From assembly GCF_001283065.1 (NCBI RefSeq), contig NZ_CDMK01000001.1:198091-262090 (forward strand): a stretch of DNA of 64,000 nucleotides. Reading direction: 5' to 3'. A model generated the notes under the pieces. That model ran no database searches and was not told where the DNA came from. It saw nothing but the letters and a program-made list of their open reading frames with translations. The position numbers and the translations under genes were made by a program. The DNA is from Helicobacter heilmannii. Lineage in GTDB: Bacteria > Campylobacterota > Campylobacteria > Campylobacterales > Helicobacteraceae. Of this stretch, positions 33,875-42,866 are shown piece after piece (within the stretch, counting starts at the first letter, position 1; every line of letters begins with the position of its first letter).

Positions 33875-34585
33875 ATGATTTTAGAACAAACCACTAACGG
33901 TTCTTGTGTCCTCTGCTTTAGCGGGGGGCAAGACAGCACCACTTTGGCCCTGTGGGCGAAAAAAGCCTTTAAAAAAACGCATTTGCTCACCTTTAACTAC
34001 GCCCAAAAGCACGCTATAGAGCTGAAACAAGCGCAAAAAATCGCCACCCTGCTAGACCTGCCATTAAAAATTCTAGATTTAGCTTTTTTACAAGAAATCA
34101 CCTTCTCCGCCCTGTTTGCGAGTAACTCGCAAAGCTCCAACGCCCCCCACCCCAAAAACCCGAACCTACCCGCCTCCTTTGTGCCCGACAGGAATGCCCT
34201 GTTTTTCACCCTAGCCCACGCCTATGCCTTCAACTTAGGGGCGGATTTTGTGCTGGTAGGGGTGTCGCAAGCAGACTACAGCGGGTATTTTGATTGTCGT
34301 AAAGAGTTTATAGAGAGTTTGCAAACTTCTTTAAATTTGGGGGCCTTTGGCGCGCCAAAGGGCATTGATTTTTTAGCCCCCTTTATGGATATGTCTAAAG
34401 CGCAAGAATTCGCCCTAGCGCAGGATTTAGGCGGACTAGAGCTTATTTTAGAGCACACGCACACTTGTTATGAGGGGGAGCGGGGCGTGCGCCACGCCTA
34501 TGGGCATGGCTGTGGGGCTTGCCCGGCCTGTTGCCTACGCCAAGAGGCGTATCAAGAATTTTTAGAGCACTATAAACAAAATTGA
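33875..34585 (+). CDS. queC: 7-cyano-7-deazaguanine synthase
   Basis: ATP-dependent conversion of CDG to preQ0 in queuosine biosynthesis. The PP-loop is LCFSGGQDSTTLA near the start, and the zinc site near the end is HGCGACPACCLR. FVPDRNALF and GVSQADYSGYFDCR are conserved. The frame is open to 33803, but that lies before the TATAAT promoter, so ATG 33875 is chosen, giving 236 residues. Other queuosine genes are not in the window. Confidence 0.95.
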   Translation: MILEQTTNGSCVLCFSGGQDSTTLALWAKKAFKKTHLLTFNYAQKHAIELKQAQKIATLLDLPLKILDLAFLQEITFSALFASNSQSSNAPHPKNPNLPASFVPDRNALFFTLAHAYAFNLGADFVLVGVSQADYSGYFDCRKEFIESLQTSLNLGAFGAPKGIDFLAPFMDMSKAQEFALAQDLGGLELILEHTHTCYEGERGVRHAYGHGCGACPACCLRQEAYQEFLEHYKQN

Positions 34586-34609
34586 TAGCAAAAGACTAAA
34601 GTTTTATGC

Positions 34610-34615
34610 TATAAT
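34610..34615 (+). promoter_or_regulatory. extended -10 promoter of cbpA-hspR
   Basis: TGC followed by TATAAT, 28 bases before the cbpA ATG. HspR of H. pylori represses its own operon. I saw no clear HAIR-type inverted repeat around this promoter by eye. Confidence 0.6.
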
Positions 34616-34642
34616 GAGCTCTATTTTATCAGTGGAGCGTTT

Positions 34643-35524
34643 ATGAGCAAGAGTTTATACAGCACTTTAGAAGTCGCCGAGGGGGCAAGCCAAGAAGAGA
34701 TCAAAAAATCCTACCGCAGGCTGGCTAGAAAATACCACCCTGACCTGAACAAGGGCAAGGAAGCCGAAGGGAAGTTTAAGGAGATCAACGCCGCCTATGA
34801 AATCCTAAGCGACCCGCAAAAACGGGCGCAATACGACCAGTTCGGGGACAATATGTTCGGCGGGCAAAACTTTAGCGACTTTGCCCGCGCGCAGGGGCGG
34901 GGGGCGAGCTTGGATGACATTTTGGCTTCGATTTTTGGGCGGGGGGGCTTTAAGAGCGATTTCATGGGCGGGGGGGCTTATGGCAATATGGGGGGCATGG
35001 GCGGATTTAATGGCTTTGGCTTTGCCCCCGATTTGGACTTGTCTGTGGAGCTACAAATCACCTTACAAGAAGCCGTTTTGGGGGGCAAAAGGCGGGTGCA
35101 ATTAAGCCATGACAGCTTTGATATTAAAATCCCTGCCGGTGTGCGTGATGGCGAGGTGCTAAGAGCCAAGGGGCGGGGGCGCAGGCAAGGTGGGATGGTG
35201 GGCGATGTGCTCTTAAAAGTGCGGGTGCTTGAAGATAGCATTTACACTCAAAAGGGAGATGATTTATATAGAAACTTTGATTTGCCCTTAAAAACCGCCC
35301 TCTTTGGTGGGCGGGTGCAGGTGGAGACGCTGCAAAAGGAAGTTGCCTTAAAAATCCCGCCCAACACCAAGAATGCCCAAAAGTTTCGCTTAAAAGAATT
35401 GGGGGTGAAAAACCGCAAAACGGGGGGCGTGGGGGATTTATACTTAATGGCAAATGTCATTTTGCCCCACACAGATACTTTAAGCGCGCCCTTCAAGCAA
35501 ACCTTACAAGAGCAGTTGCCTTAA
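34643..35524 (+). CDS. cbpA: CbpA/DnaJ-like co-chaperone
   Basis: J-domain protein of 293 residues that stimulates DnaK. The J domain occupies residues 5-70 with the HPD triad in [10 protein letters not shown] Gly/Phe-rich linker (about 75-130, many Gly, Met and Phe) and two C-terminal beta domains follow ([14 protein letters not shown], then [17 protein letters not shown] and a second copy). The cysteine zinc centre of true DnaJ is absent, as in CbpA. It lies just before hspR, the H. pylori heat-shock operon order. Confidence 0.93.
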   Translation: MSKSLYSTLEVAEGASQEEIKKSYRRLARKYHPDLNKGKEAEGKFKEINAAYEILSDPQKRAQYDQFGDNMFGGQNFSDFARAQGRGASLDDILASIFGRGGFKSDFMGGGAYGNMGGMGGFNGFGFAPDLDLSVELQITLQEAVLGGKRRVQLSHDSFDIKIPAGVRDGEVLRAKGRGRRQGGMVGDVLLKVRVLEDSIYTQKGDDLYRNFDLPLKTALFGGRVQVETLQKEVALKIPPNTKNAQKFRLKELGVKNRKTGGVGDLYLMANVILPHTDTLSAPFKQTLQEQLP

Positions 35525-35534
35525 GGAGGGCGTG

Positions 35535-35900
35535 ATGGTGGATTACGATGCGCCCCTTTATTTGATCAGCGTGGTGGCAAAAATCCTAGGCGTGCACCCG
35601 CAAACCCTGCGCCAATATGAAAAAGAGGGGCTTGTAGAACCTAAGCGCACGGGGGGCAAAATGCGCCTGTACTCACAAAGGGATTTAGACAAAATTAAAA
35701 CCATTTTGCGCCTGACTAGAGATATGGGTGTGAATTTAGCGGGCGTGGATATTATCTTACGCCTGAAAGAAAGGCTTGATGAATTAGACCGCCTCAACGA
35801 ACAGCTGCAAGCCCACATGCAACAAAACGCCCAAAACAAAACCGAGACCAAGCAAATCACAAAAACCTCTTACGAATTGATTTTATTTAAAAAGCCCTAG
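35535..35900 (+). CDS. hspR: HspR, MerR-family heat-shock repressor
   Basis: DNA-binding repressor of chaperone genes, about 121 residues. The winged helix motif LISVVAKILGVHPQTLRQYEKEGLVEPKR followed by MRLYSQRDLDKI is the MerR/HspR fingerprint; a coiled-coil helix (LKERLDELDRLNEQL) makes the dimer. AGGAGGG at 35524-35530 precedes ATG 35535; GTG 35532 and GTG 35538 are in frame. In H. pylori HspR acts with HrcA on groESL and dnaK and alone on cbpA-hspR. The third H. pylori operon gene is not found here. Confidence 0.93.
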   Translation: MVDYDAPLYLISVVAKILGVHPQTLRQYEKEGLVEPKRTGGKMRLYSQRDLDKIKTILRLTRDMGVNLAGVDIILRLKERLDELDRLNEQLQAHMQQNAQNKTETKQITKTSYELILFKKP

Positions 35901-36167
35901 TGCCTATGCCCCCTTTAAGCTTGAGGGTTTGACCTTGTAAAGATTAGGGCTTTGTGACGCGCTTAAATGGCTTGGAACCTTTGTGCTGTGTGCTTATGGG
36001 GTTATGGGGTTGCGCCCAACATGCTTAAATTTAAGTTTTACACATGTTTTGCGTTTATATGTGTGTTCTAACACTTTTAGGTTTTAAGGGGCTTGGTCCT
36101 CTTGGCGATAGTGCTTAGAGCTTTGGGCTAGAGCTTTCTTCTCTTTGCAAAAGGCACTTCCCACGCC

Positions 36168-37163
36168 TTAAGCACTTGCCACAACCAAGCCCTTAAACTT
36201 TTCGCCCAGCCCATCTGGGCTGATCAAGGCGTGGGCTTTAAACGCCTCTTTTTGGTAAGTGGCATAGGGCACATTCTTAGCGAATAAGTCTAAAAGCTTA
36301 GCAAAGCCCATTTCTAAAAGCGTGGCACATTGCGTGCCATAAAAAACAGAGCGTGCCCCCTGTGCTTGAAACAAGCCCTCCAGCAATTTAAAATCTATGT
36401 CATAGGTCAAATCAATCTTTTGATACAGCCCCTTTAGATCGCTTAAAATCTCCTCTAACCCCAAAACTTGATGCGCCCTGTATCCCCTAAGGCTGATGGG
36501 CTCAAAGCCGTATTGCCCGTAATCTAGGCTCACAAAATGCCAGTTTGCCCCCTCTAAATTTTGGCACAAATGGGCGATAAACCCCTCCCATGAAAAGGGC
36601 ACGCACCCCCCAAGGGGGTAAAAGCCCTCAAGGCGTTTGTGCTCGCTGTCTTCTAAAGCCCGCCAAAGGGGTTTAAAATCCTTAACGCTTAAAATCCGCC
36701 CCTCTTGCACCACCTCACACGCAAAGCTATCCCAAAGCTCATTGCAGTATAAAAACGCGTTCTTTAGCCCGCTTAACCCCGCTACGCTTTCTATATGCTC
36801 TATTTCTATGCCCTCTTTTTCTAGCCGCACTTTTTGTAAAGCCGCTAACTCCTCTAAGGGCTCGACACAGATAAAGCGCACACCTTCTAAGACCTCCTTC
36901 ACGCTTAAATCCTTTAAAAAGCTTGCCAAATCCGCCATTAAACGCCCAGAACCCGCCCCAATCTCCACCACGCTTAAGGGCAGCTCTAACGCGCCCTTCT
37001 CCAGCAACTGCAAGAGATAAAACGCCAACGACCCGCCTAAAAAGCCGCTTGCGCTCACAGAAGTGTAAAAGTCCCCCCTAGTGCCAATATGTGCGTGGCG
37101 ATAATAGCCGTTTTTTCCATACAGCCACGCGCGCATAAAGGGCGCAAAGCTGTGCCAATCCAC
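36168..37163 (-). CDS. MidA/NDUFAF7-family SAM-dependent methyltransferase
   Basis: A 331-residue class I methyltransferase. The N-terminal GTRGDFYTSVSASGFLGG region and the SAM-binding motif VVEIGAGSGRLMADL are typical of the MidA (mitochondrial NDUFAF7) family, which in eukaryotes methylates an arginine of complex I subunit NDUFS2. A role in complex I maturation in Helicobacter is only analogy. The start is GTG 37163, overlapping the uvrB stop (TAGTG). The 268 bases downstream to hspR show no feature I can name. Confidence 0.82.
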   Translation of the reverse strand: MDWHSFAPFMRAWLYGKNGYYRHAHIGTRGDFYTSVSASGFLGGSLAFYLLQLLEKGALELPLSVVEIGAGSGRLMADLASFLKDLSVKEVLEGVRFICVEPLEELAALQKVRLEKEGIEIEHIESVAGLSGLKNAFLYCNELWDSFACEVVQEGRILSVKDFKPLWRALEDSEHKRLEGFYPLGGCVPFSWEGFIAHLCQNLEGANWHFVSLDYGQYGFEPISLRGYRAHQVLGLEEILSDLKGLYQKIDLTYDIDFKLLEGLFQAQGARSVFYGTQCATLLEMGFAKLLDLFAKNVPYATYQKEAFKAHALISPDGLGEKFKGLVVASA

Positions 37164-39121
37164 TACAGCCCTCTAATTCGGGCAATTTCATCGCGCAATT
37201 TTGCCGCCGCTTCAAAGTCAAGCACCCGCGCCCGCTCTTGCATTTGGGCGCGCAACTTTTTAATCAACTGCTCTTTTTCTTTTTTAGGCATTTTGTCCGT
37301 GGCTTTGGGTTTGGGCGGGGTGTAGTCTTTAAGCTCCTCTTCTAGGGGGCGTGCCGTGCTTTTGGGCGTGATATGGTGGGCTTTATTGAAGGCAATTTGT
37401 TTGGCGCGCCTGCTATCGGTGGTGGTCATCGCCTCTTGCATGCTCGCGGTGATTTTATCGGCGTAGAAAATCACCTTGCCGTGGATATGGCGCGCCACCC
37501 GCCCCATGGTTTGGATTAAAGCGGTCGCGCTTCGTAAAAACCCCTCCTTATCCGCGTCCAAAATCGCCACCAAAGACACCTCGGGCAGGTCTAGCCCCTC
37601 TCTAAGCAGGTTAATGCCAATCAAAACATCAAATTCGCCCAGCCTAAAGGAGCGGATTAGGTGGTTGCGCTCAATCGCGTCTATGTCGCTGTGTAGGTAT
37701 TGCACCTTTAGCCCCCCCTCTAAATAGTGCTTACACAGCTCTTCAGACATTTTTTTGGTAAGGGTCGTTACCAACACCCGCTCTTTACGCGCCACGACCT
37801 CTTTAATCGTGTTGTATAAATCTTGCACCTGATTTTGCGTGGGGCGGATTTCATACTCGGGGTCTAGTAGCCCCGTGGGGCGGATGATTTGCTCGGCAAT
37901 GTGCTCTTTAGAGAGCTCTAGCTCTAGGGGGTTTGGGGTGGCAGAGACAAAGAGAAAATGGGGGGGCTTGGTGATAAACTCTTCGTATTTGAGGGGGCGG
38001 TTGTCTAGTGCAGAGGGCAGCCTAAAGCCATAATCCACTAACACTTGCTTACGGCTGTGATCGCCCGCATACATGCCCTTAAATTGAGGCAAACTCACAT
38101 GCGATTCGTCCACGATGACTAAAAAGGGGCGTTTTTTTTGGGCGAAGTAGTCTAGCAGGGTGTAGGGCGTGTCGCCCGCCTTTTTGTCGGTGAAATGCCG
38201 TGAGTAGTTTTCAATCCCCTTACAAATGCCCGTGGCTGCCATCATCTCTAAGTCAAATTCTGTACGGGTTTTGAGCCGCTCATATTCTAGGGGTTTGTTA
38301 TGGTCTTTAAAGAATTTTAAACGGGCGTTTAGCTCGATTTCAATGCTCTTTAGCGCGCGTTTAAGGCGGCTTTGGCTCACAATGAAGGCGTTGGCGGCGT
38401 AAAGCACATAGCTTTCTAGGGCTTTGAGCGGCTTGTTCTCCAGCGCGTCAAAACTATAAATGCGCTCGATCTCATCGCCAAAGAACTCCACGCGGATAAA
38501 GTTGGTGTCGTTGTAGGCGGGGAAAATATCAACACTCTCGCCCACCACTCGAAACCGCCCCCGCTCTAGGATTTCTTGCCGCTCATAGCCCATCTCCACC
38601 AGCTTATGTAAAAACTCGCTGTAGGGTAGGCTCTGCCCCACCTCTAATTTGGTGAGCATGCTTAAATACTCCACAGGGTCGCCAAAGCCATAGTTTGCCG
38701 ACACGCTCGCCACCACCACCACATCGTCATAGCCTAAAAGCGAAGTGATGGCACTTAGGCGCAAGCGCTCTAAATCTTCATTGATCGCGCTGTCCTTTTC
38801 AATGAATAAATCCCGTCTTGGGATATAGGACTCGGGCTGGTAGTAGTCAAAGTAGGAGATAAAATACTCCACATGGTTTTTAGGGAAAAAGCTTTTAAAC
38901 TCGCTGTAAAGCTGGGCGCAAAGGGTCTTGTTATGCGACATGACTAAGGTGGGCATTTGCAATTTAGAAATGAGATAGGCCATGCTAAAGGTCTTGCCGC
39001 TGCCCGTAACGCCTAATAAGGTTTGATAAGCCACCCCATCAGCCACGCCACGGGCTAGTTTGGTTACCGCCTTTTCTTGCTCTAGGCTTGGTTGGTAGGG
39101 GGCTTGTAGGATAAAGTCCAT
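37163..39121 (-). CDS. uvrB: excinuclease ABC subunit B
   Basis: Damage-verifying helicase-like subunit of nucleotide excision repair. About 652 residues. Walker A is GVTGSGKT (near residue 40), then the beta-hairpin region YYQPESYIP, the DEAD-like box VIVDESHVS, and helicase motifs V/VI ([14 protein letters not shown] and QTMGRVARH). A C-terminal UVR domain (about 615-652, [23 protein letters not shown]) contacts UvrC. The frame is open to GTG 39130, but GTGAG lies before ATG 39121, which I prefer. The partner uvrA is at 49615. Confidence 0.96.
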   Translation of the reverse strand: MDFILQAPYQPSLEQEKAVTKLARGVADGVAYQTLLGVTGSGKTFSMAYLISKLQMPTLVMSHNKTLCAQLYSEFKSFFPKNHVEYFISYFDYYQPESYIPRRDLFIEKDSAINEDLERLRLSAITSLLGYDDVVVVASVSANYGFGDPVEYLSMLTKLEVGQSLPYSEFLHKLVEMGYERQEILERGRFRVVGESVDIFPAYNDTNFIRVEFFGDEIERIYSFDALENKPLKALESYVLYAANAFIVSQSRLKRALKSIEIELNARLKFFKDHNKPLEYERLKTRTEFDLEMMAATGICKGIENYSRHFTDKKAGDTPYTLLDYFAQKKRPFLVIVDESHVSLPQFKGMYAGDHSRKQVLVDYGFRLPSALDNRPLKYEEFITKPPHFLFVSATPNPLELELSKEHIAEQIIRPTGLLDPEYEIRPTQNQVQDLYNTIKEVVARKERVLVTTLTKKMSEELCKHYLEGGLKVQYLHSDIDAIERNHLIRSFRLGEFDVLIGINLLREGLDLPEVSLVAILDADKEGFLRSATALIQTMGRVARHIHGKVIFYADKITASMQEAMTTTDSRRAKQIAFNKAHHITPKSTARPLEEELKDYTPPKPKATDKMPKKEKEQLIKKLRAQMQERARVLDFEAAAKLRDEIARIRGL

Positions 39122-39137
39122 TTGGCTCACTTTTTGC

Positions 39138-39143
39138 TAGAAT
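39138..39143 (+). promoter_or_regulatory. extended -10 element for priA
   Basis: TGC followed by TAGAAT, 35 bases before ATG 39179, placed just upstream of the divergent uvrB start. Confidence 0.55.
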
Positions 39144-39178
39144 CAGGGCTTATCATAGCTAAAAATTGGAAGGATTTT

Positions 39179-41047
39179 ATGTTAAAGCACTACAGCGTGG
39201 CTGTGCTTAAACACAAGCTAAAGCCTTTGACTTATCAAAGCCAACACCTTCTGCGGGTGGGCGATGTGGTGCAAGTACCCTTAAATGGGCGCGCCTGCAA
39301 AGGTGTGGTGCTAAGTGAGTGCGCCACACCTAATTTTGAGTGCAAAGACGCAACTCCCACAGAGTTTTATTTAAACGCCCCCCAAATGCTGCTACTAGAG
39401 TTTATCGCCACCTATTACTGCTGCCCGCCCTCCCTAGCGGCCACGCTTTTTACCCCCTTTAGCAAGGCTAAACCCACAAAGTTCGCCTTTAAAGCCCCAA
39501 ACTTAAGCCCGCTAAGCGGTGCGCAACAAGCTGCCCTAAATGTCCTAAAGCCCTTAAAAAGCGCCCTGCTCTTTGGGGACACGGGCAGTGGCAAGACGCA
39601 CATTTATAGCCATTTGATTTTAGAGAAGTTGCAAAACAACCAAAGCGTGGTGGTGCTTGTGCCTGAAATTGGGCTCACCTCACAGACCAAGCAACTGCTT
39701 TTAAGCCTCTTTGGTGCGCAGGTTGGGCTGTGGCATAGCAAGCTAAGCCCCGCGCAAAAAAAGCAAACCCTAGCACACATCGCCAGCGGGCAAATAAAAA
39801 TCGTTGTCGGCACACGAAGTGCCTTATTCTTACCCATGCCAAATTTGGGGCTGGTGCTCGTGGATGAAGAGCACGACCAAGCCTATAAAGCCAGCCTCGC
39901 GCCCTATTACAACGCTAGAGATTGTGCCCTTTATCTTGCTAGCAAATTGCCCATCCAAGTCATTTTGGGCTCAGCAACCCCCAATTTACGCAGCTACTAC
40001 CGCGCCAAAAAAAATCAAAGCCTTGTGCGGCTAAGGGGGCGCTACTTTGCAAGCCCCCAAGAAATCATCTTTGAAGAGAGCAAAACCGTCCTCACCCCGC
40101 TTTTACTTGAGCATTTAAGCCAAAGCCTGCACGCCAAAGAGCAGAGCATTATATTTTTACCTACTAGGGCTTCGTTTAAAAAACTGCTGTGCTTGGCTTG
40201 CGGGGGCGGGGTTAAATGCCCCTTTTGCAGCGTAAATATGAGCCTACACCTCAAGGACAAGCGCATGCGCTGCCATTATTGCCAACACGAAGAGCCTATC
40301 CCCAAGGTTTGCCCCGCCTGCAAGCAAGACAGCCTAGCGGGCAAGCGCATCGGCACACAGCAATTAAAAAGCGAGCTAGAAAAACTCTTGCCAAGCGCAC
40401 GCATAGGGATTTTAGACAAGGACCACACCCACACGAACAAGCAAATACAAACCATTTTAGATGACTTCAACGCCCACCAAATAGACATTTTAATTGGCAC
40501 GCAAATGCTGGCTAAGGGGCATGACTACCATAGGGTGGGCTTGGCGGTGGTTTTGGGCTTGGATGAGGTGTTAAACAATGGGAGCTACCGCAGTTATGAA
40601 GAGGGGGTGGCTTTAATGCACCAAATTGCCGGGCGCAGCGGGCGCAAAAAAAAAGGGCGGGTGTTGATCCAAAGCCTCAACGCCCATTTTTTAGAGCGTT
40701 ACACCGCCGATTTTGAAGAGTTTTTAAAAGAGGAGCTGCAGATGCGAACGCCCTGCTTTCCCCCGCTTAGGCGTTTGGCGCGCATTGAGTTTAGGGATAA
40801 AGAGCTAGAAGCAGCCACGGCGCATATGCAAGCGGGGTTGGACTTGTTAAAACCGCTTTTAGAGCAGCATAGGAGCGTGGAGGTTTTGGGCGCGGGGCAG
40901 GCGCGGGTGACTAAGATCGCCGGGCAAGAGCGTTTACAAATCCTCTTAAGCGCCACTTCCACCAAAGAACTACACCTTGTGTTGAGACATTTGCAAGAGC
41001 ATGCCAAGGGGGTGTTTAAAATAGACATTGACCCGCAAGACATTTAA
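39179..41047 (+). CDS. priA: primosomal protein N' (replication restart helicase)
   Basis: 3'-5' DNA helicase that reloads the replisome at stalled forks. About 622 residues, shorter than E. coli PriA (732). Walker A is GDTGSGKTHIY and the DEAH-type box is LVDEEHDQAY. The zinc-binding module contains eight Cys in pairs (CLACGGGVKCPFC ... CHYCQHEEPIPKVCPACK). Later motifs are GTQMLAKGHDY and QIAGRSGRKKKGRV. The frame is open upstream to 39122, but GGAAGGA before ATG 39179 and the promoter at 39138 fix the start. Confidence 0.95.
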   Translation: MLKHYSVAVLKHKLKPLTYQSQHLLRVGDVVQVPLNGRACKGVVLSECATPNFECKDATPTEFYLNAPQMLLLEFIATYYCCPPSLAATLFTPFSKAKPTKFAFKAPNLSPLSGAQQAALNVLKPLKSALLFGDTGSGKTHIYSHLILEKLQNNQSVVVLVPEIGLTSQTKQLLLSLFGAQVGLWHSKLSPAQKKQTLAHIASGQIKIVVGTRSALFLPMPNLGLVLVDEEHDQAYKASLAPYYNARDCALYLASKLPIQVILGSATPNLRSYYRAKKNQSLVRLRGRYFASPQEIIFEESKTVLTPLLLEHLSQSLHAKEQSIIFLPTRASFKKLLCLACGGGVKCPFCSVNMSLHLKDKRMRCHYCQHEEPIPKVCPACKQDSLAGKRIGTQQLKSELEKLLPSARIGILDKDHTHTNKQIQTILDDFNAHQIDILIGTQMLAKGHDYHRVGLAVVLGLDEVLNNGSYRSYEEGVALMHQIAGRSGRKKKGRVLIQSLNAHFLERYTADFEEFLKEELQMRTPCFPPLRRLARIEFRDKELEAATAHMQAGLDLLKPLLEQHRSVEVLGAGQARVTKIAGQERLQILLSATSTKELHLVLRHLQEHAKGVFKIDIDPQDI

Positions 41048-41054
41048 ACTTTGC

Positions 41055-41060
41055 TATAAT
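41055..41060 (+). promoter_or_regulatory. extended -10 promoter for the small genes after priA
   Basis: TGC followed by perfect TATAAT, starting eight bases after the priA stop and 30 bases before ATG 41090. Confidence 0.65.
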
Positions 41061-41089
41061 AGGCACTTAATTTTGTTTCAAGGATGCAC

Positions 41090-41311
41090 ATGGGGGCCGA
41101 GATTTTAGACAAACTGCAGGAGAAAGTAGAAGAGTTGATTTTACGCTTAACACTCCTAGAAGAAGAGAACAAAAACCTGCGGCTTGAGAACGCCACAATC
41201 GCCACGCAAAACGAGGAGCGCGACCGCCAAATCGCCAGCCTCTATGAAGACATTGCCGCCAAAGACAAGCGCATACAAGACATTTACGAGATCATCACCA
41301 AAGATTCTTAA
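41090..41311 (+). CDS. small coiled-coil protein (ZapB-like in shape)
   Basis: 73 residues, almost all one long heptad helix (ILDKLQEKVEELILRLTLLE, then ENKNLRLENAT and so on) rich in Leu/Glu. Size and shape recall the division factor ZapB or a similar short coiled coil, but there is no sequence proof. CAAGGA fits ATG 41090; ATG 41084 is also in frame. It has its own TATAAT promoter and is followed five bases later by another small gene. Confidence 0.75.
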   Translation: MGAEILDKLQEKVEELILRLTLLEEENKNLRLENATIATQNEERDRQIASLYEDIAAKDKRIQDIYEIITKDS

Positions 41312-41316
41312 GAAAG

Positions 41317-41535
41317 ATGAACTCTGTCGAGCTAATTGAAGTGAGCATTGGGGGTAAACGCTATAAAATCACCCTAAATGAGCGCTTCAACACCCAAACA
41401 AGGGCGCAGATCAAAGAGAGTTTTCACAATAAAGAAATTGCTCCCATCGAGCTCTTTAAGCTCCATCTAAATAAAATCCAAGAAATCGCCGACTTGAATG
41501 CCAAACTCGGACAATTATTAAATAAAATTCCCTAA
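41317..41535 (+). CDS. small conserved-looking protein, ZapA-like candidate
   Basis: 72 residues, mixed alpha/beta at the start (VELIEVSIGGKRYKITLNER) and helical after. The beginning resembles ZapA proteins, in which a short beta hairpin precedes a coiled coil, and the preceding gene is ZapB-like in shape, so a division-related pair is conceivable. This is inference from shape only. AGAAAG precedes the ATG; the gap to the previous gene is five bases. Confidence 0.6.
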   Translation: MNSVELIEVSIGGKRYKITLNERFNTQTRAQIKESFHNKEIAPIELFKLHLNKIQEIADLNAKLGQLLNKIP

Positions 41536-41774
41536 TTGCTTCAAATTCCCCATATGGTGTTGTATGTGGGTTTTCTCTGTTCAAAACTCTGTACTCATAT
41601 GTTCCTAGATCCACCTGTGTCCTTGATTTCTGCTTTATTTATACCGCTCTCTTTAACATTAAAATAAATAAAAACTAAAATAAAAGCCTTTATCCAATAT
41701 CCAACTACGCATAAACTTCGTCCTTATCAGTGTGACTTAAAGGGTCTCTTGGGTTAGGAACTAGCCTTGGAAAC

Positions 41775-41869
41775 TATAAATAACAAAGCCTTTCAAGTTT
41801 AGAAACGCTAGTTTCTATTATCAGGAAGTTTCTCCCTTTAGGAAGGGGTGGTTCACGAATCCACAATAA
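41775..41869 (+). mobile_element. possible IS200/IS605 right-end relic (tnpB tail with hairpin)
   Basis: The plus strand reads PFKFRNASFYYQEVSPFRKG then WFTNPQ-stop. The codons for SPFRKG form the hairpin CCCTT-TAGG-AAGGG (41834-41847), followed by GGTTCAC. TnpB proteins of this family often end in a short SPF-type tail laid over the right-end / omega-RNA hairpin, and GTTCA after the stem is typical. The upstream part is destroyed by stops. Confidence 0.4.
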
Positions 41870-42021
41870 TGAGACAAGGGGTTAAAGTGAGTGGTCAGAA
41901 TGAAGTGCAAGAGTGGTTTAAAAAGAATCCAAAACTCCCAAAAGTTGAATCAAAAAATGCAGCACATGCAAGAAATCCCAAGCTAGTTAAACAAAATAGG
42001 GGCGAGTGCAATGGTGCATGA
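41869..42021 (+). CDS. tiny basic open frame, doubtful gene
   Basis: 50 codons (MRQGVKVSGQNEVQEWFKKN and on) ending TGA 42021, very rich in Lys/Asn/Arg. No ribosome site is seen before the ATG, which overlaps the stop of the IS-like tail. It could be a scrap of a lost gene or a small DNA-binding peptide. I do not recognise it. Confidence 0.25.
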   Translation: MRQGVKVSGQNEVQEWFKKNPKLPKVESKNAAHARNPKLVKQNRGECNGA

Positions 42022-42254
42022 ACTCTTGATCATTAAAGAGCAAAGATGTCTTAAAAAAGCGTTTACCCTAGAGTGCTGAGGGTTTGGACTTAACTAATCC
42101 CGCCCGTTTTTTATAAACAGATTTATCTATAAGGGTTGTCTGTAAGTCTCTATTGGTGAAAAGCCAAAGGTAGAATTGAAAGTGCTTTTGCACTAAAATG
42201 TGAATGAAGGGGGTTTTGAGTAGGAGCTGACTGGCTTTTGTAGCAAACTTAAAA

Positions 42255-42866
42255 TTAGAGTCCTAGAGCTGTCTTTAAGGCCATGGCGTTTTGGGCTATG
42301 TCGCCTAGCCATAGGCTAGAGATCACGGCGGCCATATCAAGAGGGGGCAAAGTGGGAATGTTTTGGGCGGTGAGCCCCCCGATGGCACAAAAAGGTAGGT
42401 TTAGCCCCGCCCTTGCCTGCGTTAAAATCTCTTTGGTGATGGTGGAGGCATGTGGTTTGGTGGGAGAGGCAAAGCACGCCCCAAAGGCGACATAGTCTGC
42501 TCCCAAATCCTGCGCCTCTTTGGCCTTGTTTAAATCCCCATAGCACGACACCCCAACCACGCCCTTAAAATGCTTACGGGCTGCTTTTAAAGGCATGTCC
42601 TCTTGTCCTAAGTGCAGACCGTAAGCCTGACATGCTAGGGCAAGCTCTAGGCGGTCGTTGATGATGAAGCCTACCCCATGCCTAGCACACAACTTGGCTA
42701 AATCCTTGGCTAGGGGCAACAAGTCTTCATCGTTATGGGTTTTATCTCTCAATTGAAAAAGGCTAATCCCCCCCTGTATCGCCAGCCAAAGCATGTGGGG
42801 CAATTTGTCATAGGGGGTTAAAACCTCATCGCTAAGCGCATAGACCCCCCTAAGGGCTATTCCCAC
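42255..42866 (-). CDS. thiE: thiamine-phosphate synthase
   Basis: Joins HMP-pyrophosphate and thiazole phosphate to thiamine phosphate. 203 residues, TIM barrel. Marks: [13 protein letters not shown] (pyrophosphate/Mg site), [27 protein letters not shown] and, near the end, [12 protein letters not shown]. The start GTG 42866 overlaps the guaA 3' end by ten bases, so it is coupled to guaA. No other thiamine genes are in the window. Confidence 0.93.
   Translation of the reverse strand: MGIALRGVYALSDEVLTPYDKLPHMLWLAIQGGISLFQLRDKTHNDEDLLPLAKDLAKLCARHGVGFIINDRLELALACQAYGLHLGQEDMPLKAARKHFKGVVGVSCYGDLNKAKEAQDLGADYVAFGACFASPTKPHASTITKEILTQARAGLNLPFCAIGGLTAQNIPTLPPLDMAAVISSLWLGDIAQNAMALKTALGL

Larger units (their letters stand above)
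41536..42254. other. gene-poor stretch with IS relic and one tiny open frame
   Basis: About 720 bases. 41536-41770 is AT-rich with nothing recognisable. 41775-41869 holds a possible IS605-type right end, and 41869-42021 a 50-codon open frame, both described separately. 42022-42254 shows nothing firm. Confidence 0.5.

Noticed and set aside
34580-34643. HspR (HAIR-type) operator before cbpA
   Set aside because: Looked for CTTGAGT-like inverted repeats around the TATAAT promoter and upstream of clpB; none clear enough to report.
35901-36167. Possible small RNA between hspR and the methyltransferase
   Set aside because: T-rich with minor repeats, but no promoter-plus-terminator pair or stable fold could be recognised by eye.
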